64,000 bases of DNA from Amycolatopsis acididurans (GCF_012328925.1 NZ_JAAXLS010000022.1:1-64000); one strand, 5' to 3'. Numbered from the stretch's first letter, positions 8,631 through 17,992 are shown. The notes: a model not told the origin generated them from the sequence alone. Numbers and translations are program-made.

Positions 8631-10076
8631 TTACGATAAGAGCCCGCGCAGCTGCCGGATCGCGTCCGGGATCGCCGCGACCACGCCCGACGCCGACACC
8701 GGCACGTTCCGCGCCGCGAGGTCGCCCGCGAGGGAGTGCACGTAAGCCGCCATCCCCGCCGCGAGCCACGGGTCCAGCCCGCTGGCCAGCAGCGATCCCA
8801 GCAGGCCCGAGAGCACGTCCCCGGAACCGGCCGTCGCCAGCCACGAACCACGCGCCACGTTCGCCAGCACCCGGCCGTCGGGCGCGGCGACCAGCGTCGT
8901 GTTGCCCTTGAGCAGCACCACCGCGTCGTACTTGCGCGCCGCCGCACGCACGGCACCGATCCGGTCCTCCCCCGGCTCATCCCCCATCAGCCGCGCGAAC
9001 TCGCCCGCGTGCGGCGTCAGCACCAGCGGCGTGCCGGGGTCGCGCGCGTCGAGCACGTCCGGATAGTGCGCGAGCAACGTCGTCGCGTCGGCGTCGGCGC
9101 ACACCGGCACGCCCGCCTCCAGCACTTGCCGCAGCACGCCGCGCCCCTCCTGGCCGGTGCCGATCCCGGGCCCGACGACCCAGGCCTGCACCCGCCCGGC
9201 GTCGGTGACCGAACCCGTCGCGATCACCTCCGGCCACCGCGCCCGCACGGCGTCGGCCGCCGGACCGGCGTAGCGCACCATGCCCGACGTGCTCAGCACC
9301 GACGCCCCGGTCGCCAGCACGGCCGCACCCGGGTACGTCGCCGAGCCCGCCGCGATACCCGTCACGCCCTGGCTGTACTTGTTGTCCTCCGGACCCGGCA
9401 CCGGCCACGCGACCCCCACGTCCACGGCGTCGAGCCGGCGCAGATCCGGCTCACCCAGCTCCGGTCGCAGTCCGATGTCGACCAGCACCACCTCGCCGCA
9501 CCGCGCCGGATTCAGCGCGTGCACCGGCTTGAGCGCACCGAACGTCACGGTGCTCGTGGCAGTGATCGCCGGGCCGTGCACCATCCCGGTGTCCGGATCG
9601 ACCCCGCTGGGCAGATCGACCGCCAGCACGGGACCGCTGATGTGCGGCAGCAGCGAGGCCGCGTCTTCGCGCAGCGCACCGCGCGCCGCCAGGCCGATGA
9701 TCCCGTCGATCACCAGGTCGGCTTCTTCCAGCCGGCGCGGTGCGTCCTCGAGCCCGACGACGCGCCCACCCGCCTTACGCAGCGCGGCCAGTCCGGCGGG
9801 ATGCGCCTTCTCCGGTTTGAGCAGCACCGCGGTCACGCCGACCCCGCGCTTCCGCAGGAAACTGCCCGCCCACAAGGCATCCCCGCCGTTGTTGCCCGCG
9901 CCGACCAGCAGCGCGACGCGCGTGCCCGCGGTGTGCCCGGCGTGCGCGTTCAGCATCCGCGCGGCGTGCACCGCGACGCCGAACGCCGCGCGCTGCATGA
10001 GCGCGCCCTCGGGTGTCGCGGCGAGCAGCCGCTCTTCGGCGCTGCGGATATGTTCTGTGGTCCAGATTCCTCGCAC
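8631..10076 (-). CDS. nnr: Bifunctional NAD(P)HX epimerase/dehydratase
   Basis: Repair enzyme of 481 residues for hydrated NADH and NADPH. The N-terminal YjeF domain (about residues 1-210) has GNNGGDALWAG and the VDLPSGVDPDTG region and epimerises NAD(P)HX. The C-terminal ribokinase-like domain has LTPHAGEFARL and the AGSGDVLSGLLG motif of the ADP/ATP-dependent dehydratase. Start GTG at 10076 (MRGIWTTEHIR). It lies 9 bp after the glmS stop, so the two are probably co-transcribed, an arrangement I recall near glmS in mycobacteria too. Confidence 0.95.
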   Translation of the reverse strand: MRGIWTTEHIRSAEERLLAATPEGALMQRAAFGVAVHAARMLNAHAGHTAGTRVALLVGAGNNGGDALWAGSFLRKRGVGVTAVLLKPEKAHPAGLAALRKAGGRVVGLEDAPRRLEEADLVIDGIIGLAARGALREDAASLLPHISGPVLAVDLPSGVDPDTGMVHGPAITATSTVTFGALKPVHALNPARCGEVVLVDIGLRPELGEPDLRRLDAVDVGVAWPVPGPEDNKYSQGVTGIAAGSATYPGAAVLATGASVLSTSGMVRYAGPAADAVRARWPEVIATGSVTDAGRVQAWVVGPGIGTGQEGRGVLRQVLEAGVPVCADADATTLLAHYPDVLDARDPGTPLVLTPHAGEFARLMGDEPGEDRIGAVRAAARKYDAVVLLKGNTTLVAAPDGRVLANVARGSWLATAGSGDVLSGLLGSLLASGLDPWLAAGMAAYVHSLAGDLAARNVPVSASGVVAAIPDAIRQLRGLLS

Positions 10077-10085
10077 GCGGCCTGT

Positions 10086-11948
10086 CTACTCGACTGTCAC
10101 CGACTTCGCCAGGTTCCGCGGCTTGTCCACGTCATAACCACGCGCACGAGCGATCTCCGCGGCAAGCACCTGCAACGGCACGCTCGACACCAACGGCTGC
10201 AACAAGGTCGGCACCGCGGGCACTTCCACCAGTTCGTCGGCGAACGGGCGCACCGTGTCGTCGCCCTCCTCGGCGATCACGATCGTGCGCGCGCCGCGAG
10301 CCTGGATCTCGCTGATGTTGGACACGAGCTTCGCGTGCAGCACCGCGCGTCCCTTGGGCGAGGGCATCACCACGACGACCGGCAGCCCGCTCTCGATCAG
10401 CGCGATCGGCCCGTGCTTGAGCTCCCCCGCCGCGAAGCCCTCGGCGTGCATGTACGCCAGTTCCTTGAGCTTGAGCGCACCTTCCAAAGCGACCGGGAAA
10501 CCCACATGCCTGCCAAGGAAAAGCACCGCCTTGGAGTCGGCCAGCTCGCGGCCCAGCGAACGCACCTGCTCCACAGTGGACAGTACCTTGTGGACGGCGG
10601 CGGGCATCGCCTCGAGCTCGGCGAACTCGCGGGCCACCTCGTCCGGGTACTTCGTGCCGCGCGCCTGCGCGAGCGCGAGGCCGACCAGGTAGTTCGCCGC
10701 GATCTGCGCGGTGAACGTCTTGGTGGCCGCGACCCCGACCTCGGGCCCGGCGTGGGTGTAGAGCACCGCGTCGGACTCGCGCGGGATCTGCGCGCCGTTG
10801 GTGTTGCAGATCGCCAGCACCCGCGCCTTCTGCCCGCGCGCGTGCCGCACGGCCTCCAGCGTGTCCGCGGTCTCGCCGGACTGCGAGATGGCCACGACGA
10901 GCGTGTCGCGGTCGAGAACCGGGTCCCGGTAACGGAATTCGCTCGCCAGCTCCACCTCGACGGGCAGCCGGGTCCAGTGCTCGATGGCGTACTTCGCGAT
11001 CAGCCCCGAGTGATACGCCGTGCCGCACGCGACCACGAAGACCTTGTCCACGTCACGCAGATCCTGATCGGACAGGCGCTGCTCGTCGAGCACGATCCGG
11101 CCCGAGTCGAAGTGCCCGCGCAGCGTGTTCGCGAGCGCCTCCGGCTGCTCCTCGATCTCCTTGAGCATGAAGTAGTCGTGGCCGCCCTTCTCGGCGGCGG
11201 AAAGATCCCAGGCGACCGTGAACGGCTTGGCCTGCGCGGGCTCGCCCGCGAAGTCGGTCACCTCGTAGCCGTCGCGGGAGATCACCACGAGCTGGTCCTG
11301 GCCGAGTTCCACGGCCTCGCGGGTGTGCTCGATGAACGCCGAGACGTCGGAGGCGACGAACGTCTCACCCTCGCCGACGCCGACCACCAGCGGCGAGGAC
11401 CGGCGGGCGGCGACGATCATGTCCGGCTGGTCCGCGTGCGTCACTACCAGCGTGAACGCCCCCTCCAGGCGGCGGCACACCGCGCGCACGCTGGCGGCGA
11501 GGTCGCCGGCGGTGGGCCCGCCGTCGTAGGCGCGGGCGATCAGGTGCGCAGCGGTTTCGGTGTCGGTGTCGCTGCCCAGCTCGACACCCTCGGCCTCGAG
11601 CTCGGCACGCAGCGCGGCGAAGTTCTCGATGATCCCGTTGTGCACCACCGCGACCCGCTCGGAGCTGTCACGATGCGGGTGCGAGTTGCGGTCGACCGGG
11701 GCGCCGTGCGTAGCCCAGCGCGTGTGCCCCATGCCGGCGGTACCGCCGAACCGGTGCCTGCCCGCCTCCTCGAGGCGGTTTTCCAGGTTGGCGAGCCTGC
11801 CCGCCTTGCGCTCGACGGTCAGCGCTCCGGCGCCGTCCAGCACGGCGACACCGGCCGAGTCGTAGCCCCGGTACTCCATTCGGCGGAGCCCGCCGAGCAC
11901 GACGTCAAGTGCCTGCCGATGGCCGACGTATCCCACGATTCCGCACAC
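10086..11948 (-). CDS. glmS: Glutamine-fructose-6-phosphate aminotransferase (isomerising)
   Basis: Makes glucosamine 6-phosphate from fructose 6-phosphate and glutamine, the first step to UDP-GlcNAc. The protein has 620 residues. The N-terminal nucleophile cysteine follows the initiator Met in MCGIVGYVG. The glutaminase domain contains RWATHG and HNGIIENF, the two SIS domains contain SQSGETADT and the C terminus is DKPRNLAKSVTVE, a signature of the family. The start is a GTG at 11948. glmM, which acts next, lies about 4.6 kb away on the same strand beyond the T7SS satellite genes. Confidence 0.98.
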   Translation of the reverse strand: MCGIVGYVGHRQALDVVLGGLRRMEYRGYDSAGVAVLDGAGALTVERKAGRLANLENRLEEAGRHRFGGTAGMGHTRWATHGAPVDRNSHPHRDSSERVAVVHNGIIENFAALRAELEAEGVELGSDTDTETAAHLIARAYDGGPTAGDLAASVRAVCRRLEGAFTLVVTHADQPDMIVAARRSSPLVVGVGEGETFVASDVSAFIEHTREAVELGQDQLVVISRDGYEVTDFAGEPAQAKPFTVAWDLSAAEKGGHDYFMLKEIEEQPEALANTLRGHFDSGRIVLDEQRLSDQDLRDVDKVFVVACGTAYHSGLIAKYAIEHWTRLPVEVELASEFRYRDPVLDRDTLVVAISQSGETADTLEAVRHARGQKARVLAICNTNGAQIPRESDAVLYTHAGPEVGVAATKTFTAQIAANYLVGLALAQARGTKYPDEVAREFAELEAMPAAVHKVLSTVEQVRSLGRELADSKAVLFLGRHVGFPVALEGALKLKELAYMHAEGFAAGELKHGPIALIESGLPVVVVMPSPKGRAVLHAKLVSNISEIQARGARTIVIAEEGDDTVRPFADELVEVPAVPTLLQPLVSSVPLQVLAAEIARARGYDVDKPRNLAKSVTVE

Positions 11949-12031
11949 GCCACCACCCTAACGAGGACACTCCGGGGCCCTTCTCCGGCTCATCTCCGCT
12001 TCCTTCGTCACACTTGGCTACGCTCTTGCGC

Positions 12032-12892
12032 ATGGCCAGCAAGCCCAAGGACCTGCTCGAGGAGCTGTCCCACCCCGGACCGCACGACGTGCTGCGCGGC
12101 AACCTGGCGCTCGCCGGACTGCCCGGCGCGGTGTTCACCCCGCGCGAGGGACTCGGTCTGCCGGGTATCGCGTTCGGGCACGGGTGGTTGCAGCCGCCGG
12201 GGCGTTACCGGGGGCTGCTGCATCATCTGGCCAGCTGGGGCATCGTCGCCGGGGCGCCCGCGACCCAGCGTGGGCCGCTGCCTTCGCACCGGCTCTTCGC
12301 CGCCGACCTGCTCTCGACCCTGGAGGTGTTGACCGGTGTTCGCCTCGGGCCGGGGCAGCTCAGCGTCGACCCGGAGAAGCTCGGTCTCGCGGGCCATTCC
12401 GTCGGTGGTGGTGCGGCGGTGCTGGCCGCGGCCGGCGGGGCCGCGCCGACGGCCGGTGTCGAGGGGCCGGCGGTGCCCAGCAAGGTGGAACCGCGGGTCA
12501 AGGCGGTCGCCACGTTCGCGGCGGCGCAGACGATGCCCCCGGCCACCGAGGCCGCGCGCAGGTTGACGATCCCCGGGCTGCACCTGGCCGCCGACGGCGA
12601 CCTGGTCGCCCCGGCGATCGGCAACGCCGAGGCGATCGCCAAGGCCTGGGGCGGGCCGGTGCAGCTGCGGATCCTCGACAAGTCCTCGCATCTGGCCGTG
12701 ACCGAGGGCAGTCACTGGAGCCAGCGCCTGCTGCACGGCAAACCGCACCACGGGACGCAGCGGCTGGTGCGGGCGCTGTTCACGGCGTTCTTCCTGACAC
12801 ACCTCACCGGCACCAAGAAGTACCTGCCGCTGCTTGATGCCGACGTCAAGCGGGCCCCGATCGACTTCGACCCGAGCCGCGAAGCCGCCTGA
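12032..12892 (+). CDS. Alpha/beta hydrolase (dienelactone hydrolase/chlorophyllase-like)
   Basis: Predicted cytoplasmic hydrolase of 286 residues. GHSVGGGAAVL is the nucleophile elbow, the acid is in LAADGDLVAP, and the His is probably that in DKSSHLAV. The ATG at 12032 begins MASKPKDLL; frames upstream are not conserved-looking. It is divergent from glmS and ends 3 bp from the stop of the convergent 129-aa gene with no hairpin between. Its place matches, from memory, Rv3438 of M. tuberculosis, which lies between glmS and the Rv3439c-Rv3440c pair. Substrate unknown. Confidence 0.85.
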   Translation: MASKPKDLLEELSHPGPHDVLRGNLALAGLPGAVFTPREGLGLPGIAFGHGWLQPPGRYRGLLHHLASWGIVAGAPATQRGPLPSHRLFAADLLSTLEVLTGVRLGPGQLSVDPEKLGLAGHSVGGGAAVLAAAGGAAPTAGVEGPAVPSKVEPRVKAVATFAAAQTMPPATEAARRLTIPGLHLAADGDLVAPAIGNAEAIAKAWGGPVQLRILDKSSHLAVTEGSHWSQRLLHGKPHHGTQRLVRALFTAFFLTHLTGTKKYLPLLDADVKRAPIDFDPSREAA

Positions 12893-12895
12893 GCG

Positions 12896-13285
12896 TCACT
12901 TCATCCAGCTGTTGTTGGAGAAGTCGTCGTCGTCGAAGTCCTGACGAGCGTGCCGTCCGCGACGTTCCGGCGCGGGCGGCGGTTCGCTCACCGTGGTGTG
13001 GCGCTCCTCGTTCTCGCCGAACTGGAACGTGTTGTCCTGCGGGGCAGAGTCGCGTTTGAGCCACTCGTTCTTCGCGGTGGGGTCGTCCTTGGCCGCAGCC
13101 CTGGCGGCGCTGCGCTCGTCGAGTTCCTTGGACAGGCGCTCGTTCTGCTCGCGCATCAGCCGCGACTCTTCGGCGATGCGCTGTTTCGTGGCCTCGACCT
13201 GGTCGCTGATGTCGGCCGCCTTCGCCCTCGTGCCGGCGAGGATCTGCGCGAACCTTTCCTCGATGGCGCGGTCGATACCGGTCAT
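12896..13285 (-). CDS. Small coiled-coil protein of the T7SS satellite operon
   Basis: A 129-residue hydrophilic protein I do not recognise. Residues 1-70 are strongly helical and charged, with heptad-like spacing (ATKQRIAEESRLMREQNERLSKEL), so a coiled coil is likely. The tail is rich in Asp, Asn and Pro and ends FSNNSWMK. There is no signal peptide or membrane segment. It is third in the minus-strand operon after the EspC-like and 953-aa genes, 6 bp from the latter, which suggests a partner or chaperone role. This is inference only. Confidence 0.8.
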   Translation of the reverse strand: MTGIDRAIEERFAQILAGTRAKAADISDQVEATKQRIAEESRLMREQNERLSKELDERSAARAAAKDDPTAKNEWLKRDSAPQDNTFQFGENEERHTTVSEPPPAPERRGRHARQDFDDDDFSNNSWMK

Positions 13286-13291
13286 GCCCGC

Positions 13292-16153
13292 CTACCTCTC
13301 GTAGCTGACGGAACGGTCGCCCTCGTCGTCCAGCGATCCACTGATGCGGCCGCCGCTGCCGTTCGTGTTGAAGATGCCGCCGTCGATGCGGTACGCGGTG
13401 GAGCTGCGTTCCTGGTCGCCGCCCCCGCCGCCGGCGCCACCCATACCGCCCATTCCGCCCATCATGCCGAGGCTGCCCATGCCGCCGCCGGACTGCTGCC
13501 CCTGGTGAGCGGCCGCATCGCCCACCCCGCCCGGTGCCACGCCGAGGCTGGGCTGGCCGGGCTGGCCGGGCTGCGGCATGGCCGTGCCGGTGTGCGGGCC
13601 CTGGCCGAGCGAGCCATGGTCACCGAGGGAGCTCGGGTCGCCGAGTGAGCCGCTGACGCCGCCCATCGCGGCCGAGGCACCGCCCCCGGCGTCGGCGCCT
13701 CCGGCAACCGCCCCGGCGGCGATGGCGTCGGTGGCGGCGTTCGCGGGCGCCGTCTGCTGGGCGGGGTCTGTGTGCTGGACGGGGTCGGAGTGCTGGACGG
13801 GGTCGGAGTGCTGGGCGGGGTCTGGGGCGCTGCTTGCGCCGTCGACGTCCACACCGCCCGGTGCGGTGAAGCCGCCCATGCCGGTTCCGCCGGCCGCTCC
13901 GCTCGCTGCTCCGGCGGCGCCTTCGGTGCCTGCAGCACCATGGGTAGCCCCTGGTGAGCCTGCAGCGCCATCGGCACTGCCTGCACCAGCGGCACCGGCA
14001 GCAGTCCCGGCCGCACTGTCGCCACCGGCCGCCCCAGCCGCGCCGGCGGCACCACCCGCCGCCCCAGCGGTCCCAGGTGTCCCAGCGGCGGCCCCAGCCG
14101 CACCACCGGAGCCATCAGCGCCACCTGCCCCGGCGGCCCCACCGGCGCCCTCGCCCTTCTCCTCGCCGAGGGTGTAGGTCGTCGGGGTGCCGGAGCCGTC
14201 GTCGACGGTCACGACCGTCGGGCCGTTCGGGCCCTCGGGGCGTTCGGCGGTGATCTTGAGGTTGCCGTCCTCGATGTGGATCTTGCCGTCCGGGCCTGGC
14301 GTGTAAGCCTTCTCGCCCGCGGCGCCGTGCGCACCCGCCGCGCCATCGGCACCGGCGCCCGCAGCCCCCGCACCGGCGGCACCTGCCGCGTCACCGGCCG
14401 CACCAGCACCCCCGGCACCAGTAGCCGCCGCACCGCCGGCACCACCAGCGCCCGCGGCGCCACCGGCGCCGGCCTTGTCGTCGCCCCAGTCGAGCTTGTA
14501 GTCCTTCGCGTGCCCGGCGCCGTCGTCGACCTTGATGTCCATCTTGCCGTCCTTGCCCGGCTCGGACATCTCGATCGTGTTGTTGCCCTTCTTGACGGTC
14601 ACGGTGTCCTGATCGTCACCGGCGTCCTTGATCGCCTCGCCCGTTTTGGGGTCGATCGGGTACGGCTGGCCGGTTGACGGGTCGACCTCCAGCGGCTTGC
14701 CGGTGATCGGGTTGACGCCCTGCTCGGCTTCCTTCTTCGCCGCCTCGGCCACCTGCGCCGGATCACTCGGGGTGCTGGCCTCGGGCGTCGTCGCGGCCGG
14801 AGTGCCACCGGCGCCCGTGCCGCCGGGTGCGGGCCCCGTCCCGCCGGAACCGTTGCCGTTACCGGAACCATCGCCGGTCCCGCCCGTGCCGCCGGTTCCC
14901 TTGCCCGGCGAACCGACCTGGGCGAACGGGTCCTGCTCCAGGCCCTTGCCCATCCCCTGGATCATCGCGTCGTAGGACTGCTGCACACCCTGCTTGGCGT
15001 TGTCCGCCTGCTGGTGCACGGAGTTCGCCTTCGTCGCGTACTCCTGGGTGAACTGCTGCAGCTTCGCCTCGGCGCTGGAGAGTGCCTGCTTGTACTTCTG
15101 GGTCTCTTCCCGGATGTTGTCCTCGGTGATCTCATGCGCGAGGGTGACCCCGATGATCGCGTTGATCGGGCCGATGAACGGAAAGGCGATGACCCCGAGC
15201 ACGCCGCCCACGATCTTGTCGAACGTGCTGCGGCTGTTCAGCTCCTGGATCTTCTGCTCCAGCTGCTGAATGACCCCGGGCAGCTGTTCCTTGCTCTGCA
15301 ACAGGGTGTCGACGTCCTCCGGCGTCATTTGCGCGATCTTGCCGTCGCCGTACTGATTGTGTACCTGCTTGGCGAAATCGGTGACCTGCTTCTCGATGGT
15401 GCCGATGCCCTGGGTGATCGTCGGCGGCGCGTTGTTCAGCGCCTGCGCGAGCGCGGCCGAACCGGCGTCCAATTTGGCCTTGAACTGGCTCGCGGCCGTG
15501 GCGCCGGAACCCTTCCAGCTCGACATGTTGTTGGCCCACGCGCCGGACAGCTGCTGGTTCGCGTCCCCGACGCTCTTGCCCGCCGCGGTCAGCGCGTCGG
15601 CGTCGGTCTTGAACGCGCTGAAATCGATGCCACGGAACTGTTTCGTGGTCGCGCGCAGGCTTTGCGGGTCGAGTCCGGCGCCCGGCGCGTCCGCACCACC
15701 GCCCATAGTGGACTGACCGCCGGCCTTGGTGTAGCGCGGATAGAAGTCGTCGAAGATCTTCAGCCCGACGTCACCCTGGTCGATGATCTCGTCGGAGTTC
15801 TTGAAGTTTCCTTCGTCCAGCCGCTTCTGGCTGTCGTCGAGCTGCTTCTTCGCCTGCCCCAGCCGCTGCTGTTCCCGCGCCGCGGGCAGCGATGCCTTGG
15901 CGTTGGCGATGTTCTCCAGCGGCGCCTGGCCACCGCTTTTGATGTCGTCGGCGTTCGCGCCGATCTTGCCCGCGTACTGGTCGATCTCGGAGTCGCTGAT
16001 CGCGCCCATGTTCGACAGCGCGTACAGCATGTTCTGCTTGAGGTCGTTGGACACGTTCGGGTCATCAAGCATTCCCCGCATCTGCTTGATGTCGTCCGGG
16101 CTGAACTCCTTCTCCCCGGCTTCCTTCGCGAACTCCTCGAAGAGGTTGCCCAT
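13292..16153 (-). CDS. Large Ala/Gly-rich T7SS-associated protein
   Basis: A 953-residue protein. The N-terminal 430 residues are helical and include a WXG-like turn (SSWKGSGATAA, about residue 210) and a hydrophobic segment near 315-340 (IVGGVLGVIAFPFIGP). A Pro/Gly/Thr linker follows. Two similar beta-rich modules come next, one containing KVDDGAGHAKDYKLD and the other TVDDGSGTPTTYTLG, separated by Ala/Gly runs. A repetitive tail includes a DPVQHS hexapeptide repeat. It sits between the EspC-like gene and the 129-aa gene, with 2-bp and 6-bp gaps. It resembles in place, and in Ala/Pro-rich composition, Rv3439c of M. tuberculosis (from memory). I infer a T7SS-linked surface or structural protein; function is not known. 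Confidence 0.85.
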   Translation of the reverse strand: MGNLFEEFAKEAGEKEFSPDDIKQMRGMLDDPNVSNDLKQNMLYALSNMGAISDSEIDQYAGKIGANADDIKSGGQAPLENIANAKASLPAAREQQRLGQAKKQLDDSQKRLDEGNFKNSDEIIDQGDVGLKIFDDFYPRYTKAGGQSTMGGGADAPGAGLDPQSLRATTKQFRGIDFSAFKTDADALTAAGKSVGDANQQLSGAWANNMSSWKGSGATAASQFKAKLDAGSAALAQALNNAPPTITQGIGTIEKQVTDFAKQVHNQYGDGKIAQMTPEDVDTLLQSKEQLPGVIQQLEQKIQELNSRSTFDKIVGGVLGVIAFPFIGPINAIIGVTLAHEITEDNIREETQKYKQALSSAEAKLQQFTQEYATKANSVHQQADNAKQGVQQSYDAMIQGMGKGLEQDPFAQVGSPGKGTGGTGGTGDGSGNGNGSGGTGPAPGGTGAGGTPAATTPEASTPSDPAQVAEAAKKEAEQGVNPITGKPLEVDPSTGQPYPIDPKTGEAIKDAGDDQDTVTVKKGNNTIEMSEPGKDGKMDIKVDDGAGHAKDYKLDWGDDKAGAGGAAGAGGAGGAAATGAGGAGAAGDAAGAAGAGAAGAGADGAAGAHGAAGEKAYTPGPDGKIHIEDGNLKITAERPEGPNGPTVVTVDDGSGTPTTYTLGEEKGEGAGGAAGAGGADGSGGAAGAAAGTPGTAGAAGGAAGAAGAAGGDSAAGTAAGAAGAGSADGAAGSPGATHGAAGTEGAAGAASGAAGGTGMGGFTAPGGVDVDGASSAPDPAQHSDPVQHSDPVQHTDPAQQTAPANAATDAIAAGAVAGGADAGGGASAAMGGVSGSLGDPSSLGDHGSLGQGPHTGTAMPQPGQPGQPSLGVAPGGVGDAAAHQGQQSGGGMGSLGMMGGMGGMGGAGGGGGDQERSSTAYRIDGGIFNTNGSGGRISGSLDDEGDRSVSYER
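13754..13825. repeat. 18-bp coding tandem repeat (DPVQHS)
   Basis: Four tandem units of 18 bp inside the 953-aa gene. The two central units (13772-13789 and 13790-13807) are identical and the flanking ones differ at a few bases. On the coding strand they encode the hexapeptides DPAQHS, DPVQHS, DPVQHT and DPAQQT. Identical neighbouring units suggest recent slippage, so the copy number may vary between strains. Confidence 0.85.
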
Positions 16154-16155
16154 GA

Positions 16156-16461
16156 TCAGCCCTGCCCCGGAATCGAACGCTGCTGCGTCTGCTCGTTCGC
16201 CGAGTACTTCTGCGACGCCGAGCCGAGCGACCCACCGAATTCGCCGGCCTTACTGCCGAACGCGGCCACGCCGTTCTTGAACTTGGTGAAGGCCTCGGTG
16301 TATTTACCCGCGACGTCCGAGAACGCCTCGCCGACCTGACCCGCCGCGACGGTGGGCGTGAGTTTCGAGGCCGCCTGGCTGAGCGCGTCGCCTTCCTGGG
16401 TGTAGGCGTTCGCACCCGCGCTCAGCTGGCCGGTATCGGCCTGGTAACCCCCGTTTGGCAT
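16156..16461 (-). CDS. EspC-like T7SS target (DUF2580-type small protein)
   Basis: A 101-residue helical-hairpin protein. The run GQVGEAFSDVAGKYTEAFTKF followed by a Gly-rich turn and a C-terminal helix is typical of the ESX EspC/DUF2580 family of secreted WXG100-like proteins. The YSANE sequence near the C terminus fits the YxxxD/E T7SS export motif. The ATG at 16461 has a strong ribosome site (AGGGGGA, 5 nt away), which decides against the longer frame. It is first in an operon with the 953-aa and 129-aa genes, in the place I recall for Rv3440c. It has no WXG tripeptide, as usual for this family. Confidence 0.82.
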   Translation of the reverse strand: MPNGGYQADTGQLSAGANAYTQEGDALSQAASKLTPTVAAGQVGEAFSDVAGKYTEAFTKFKNGVAAFGSKAGEFGGSLGSASQKYSANEQTQQRSIPGQG

Positions 16462-16581
16462 GGTCTCCCCCTGCTCGCGTGGTCCGGATCGGCACTGCCG
16501 CACCTACGACGCATCCGCGCGTCGCGCGGTGCCGTCGCATATGCACAGAATGTACAGACCGGCGCAAACTCGGGAAACGGG

Positions 16582-17916
16582 TTACGAAGCCGAGGACACC
16601 ACGCCCGCGAGCCGGTCGGCGGCGGCCTGCGCCGTGTCGTGTGCGGGGGCCTCGACCATCACGCGGACGAGTTGTTCGGTGCCCGAAGGGCGGAGCAGGA
16701 CACGGCCCTCGCCGCCCAGTTCGGCCTCGACGGCGCGGACGGCGTCCCGCACGGCCTCCGAAGCCGCGACCGCGGCCTTGTCCGCCACCGGCACGTTGAC
16801 CAGGACCTGCGGCAGCCGCCGCATCACACCGGCCAGCTCCCCCAGCGGTTTGCCCGTCGCGGCGACCCGGCTCATCACGCGCAACGCGGTCAGCAGGCCG
16901 TCACCGGTGGTCGCGGTGTCGGGAAGCACGACGTGTCCCGATTGTTCGCCGCCCAGCGCGTACCCACCGGTCCGCAATTCCTCCAGCACGTAGCGGTCCC
17001 CGACGGCGGTCGTGCGGATCTCGACGCCGTGCTCGCGCATGGCCAGGTGCAGGCCGAGGTTGCTCATCACGGTGGCGACGAGCGTGTTGTGCGTGAGCTC
17101 GCCGGACTCCGCCATGCCGAGCGCCAGTATCGCCATGATCTGGTCGCCGTCGACCAGTTGGCCGGACGCGTCCACGGCAAGGCAGCGGTCCGCGTCGCCG
17201 TCGTGTGCGATGCCGAGGTCGGCGGCGTGCTCGCGGACGGCGGACTGCAGCTGCTCCATGTGGGTGGAACCGCAGTTGTCGTTGATGTTGATGCCGTCGG
17301 GTCCGGCGTGGATGGCGATCACCTCGGCGCCCGCCTTCCGGTAGACGTCCGGGGCGGCGACCGAGGCCGCGCCGTTCGCGCAGTCCACGACGACGCGCAG
17401 GCCGGTCAGCGGATGCGGGAGCGCGGTGAGCAGGTGCGCGGAGTAGCGGTCGATCGCGTCGGCCACGTCGGTGACCCTGCCGATCTCCGCACCGGTCGGG
17501 CGGGTGCCGTTGCCCGGCAGTCCGGCCTCGATCTCGTCCTCGATGCCGTCGGGCAGCTTGTGCCCGCCGGCCGCGAACAGCTTGATGCCGTTGTCCGGCA
17601 TCGGATTGTGCGACGCGGAGATCATGACGCCGAGGTCGGCTTCGAGCGCACCGACGAGGTGCGCCACGGCGGGTGTGGGCTGCACGCCGACGCGCAGCAC
17701 GTCGGCGCCGGCCGAGGCGAGCCCGGCGACGACGGCGGACTCCAGCATCTCGCCACTGGCCCGCGGATCCCGGCCGACCACCGCCACCGGACGGTGCGAG
17801 CGATCGTGGGCGGCGAGCACGCGCGCGGCGCTGGCCGCGACCGCGAGCGCGAGTTCAGGTGTCAGGTCCCCGTTCGCGAGACCGCGAACGCCGTCGGTGC
17901 CGAACAGGCGAGCCAT
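16582..17916 (-). CDS. glmM: Phosphoglucosamine mutase
   Basis: Converts glucosamine 6-phosphate to glucosamine 1-phosphate for UDP-GlcNAc. The 444-residue protein has the active serine S102 in SASHNP, the metal-binding DGDADR loop, the sugar-binding GEQSGH motif and the C-terminal phosphate loop RPSGTEQLVRV. The start is ATG at 17916. It follows rpsI across two hairpins, so it probably has its own promoter as well as some read-through. It precedes the T7SS satellite operon by 120 bp. Confidence 0.97.
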   Translation of the reverse strand: MARLFGTDGVRGLANGDLTPELALAVAASAARVLAAHDRSHRPVAVVGRDPRASGEMLESAVVAGLASAGADVLRVGVQPTPAVAHLVGALEADLGVMISASHNPMPDNGIKLFAAGGHKLPDGIEDEIEAGLPGNGTRPTGAEIGRVTDVADAIDRYSAHLLTALPHPLTGLRVVVDCANGAASVAAPDVYRKAGAEVIAIHAGPDGININDNCGSTHMEQLQSAVREHAADLGIAHDGDADRCLAVDASGQLVDGDQIMAILALGMAESGELTHNTLVATVMSNLGLHLAMREHGVEIRTTAVGDRYVLEELRTGGYALGGEQSGHVVLPDTATTGDGLLTALRVMSRVAATGKPLGELAGVMRRLPQVLVNVPVADKAAVAASEAVRDAVRAVEAELGGEGRVLLRPSGTEQLVRVMVEAPAHDTAQAAADRLAGVVSSAS

Positions 17917-17975
17917 CTGATCCTCTCCTCGAACCTCTGCGACCCGGACAACCTAGCGTCCCTCGATCGAAGGTA

Positions 17976-17992
17976 AACCCCGGCTCGGGGTT
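17976..17992 (-). other. Small hairpin upstream of glmM
   Basis: A perfect 7-bp stem AACCCCG/CGGGGTT with a 3-nt loop, between the rpsI terminator and glmM. It could stabilise the terminator region or form part of the glmM leader. No T-run follows it on the minus strand. Confidence 0.5.

Noticed and set aside
8736..12332. 1198-aa open frame on the plus strand opposite nnr and glmS
   Set aside because: It is an antisense shadow of two well-supported genes; its Arg/His/Gly-rich product has no domain.
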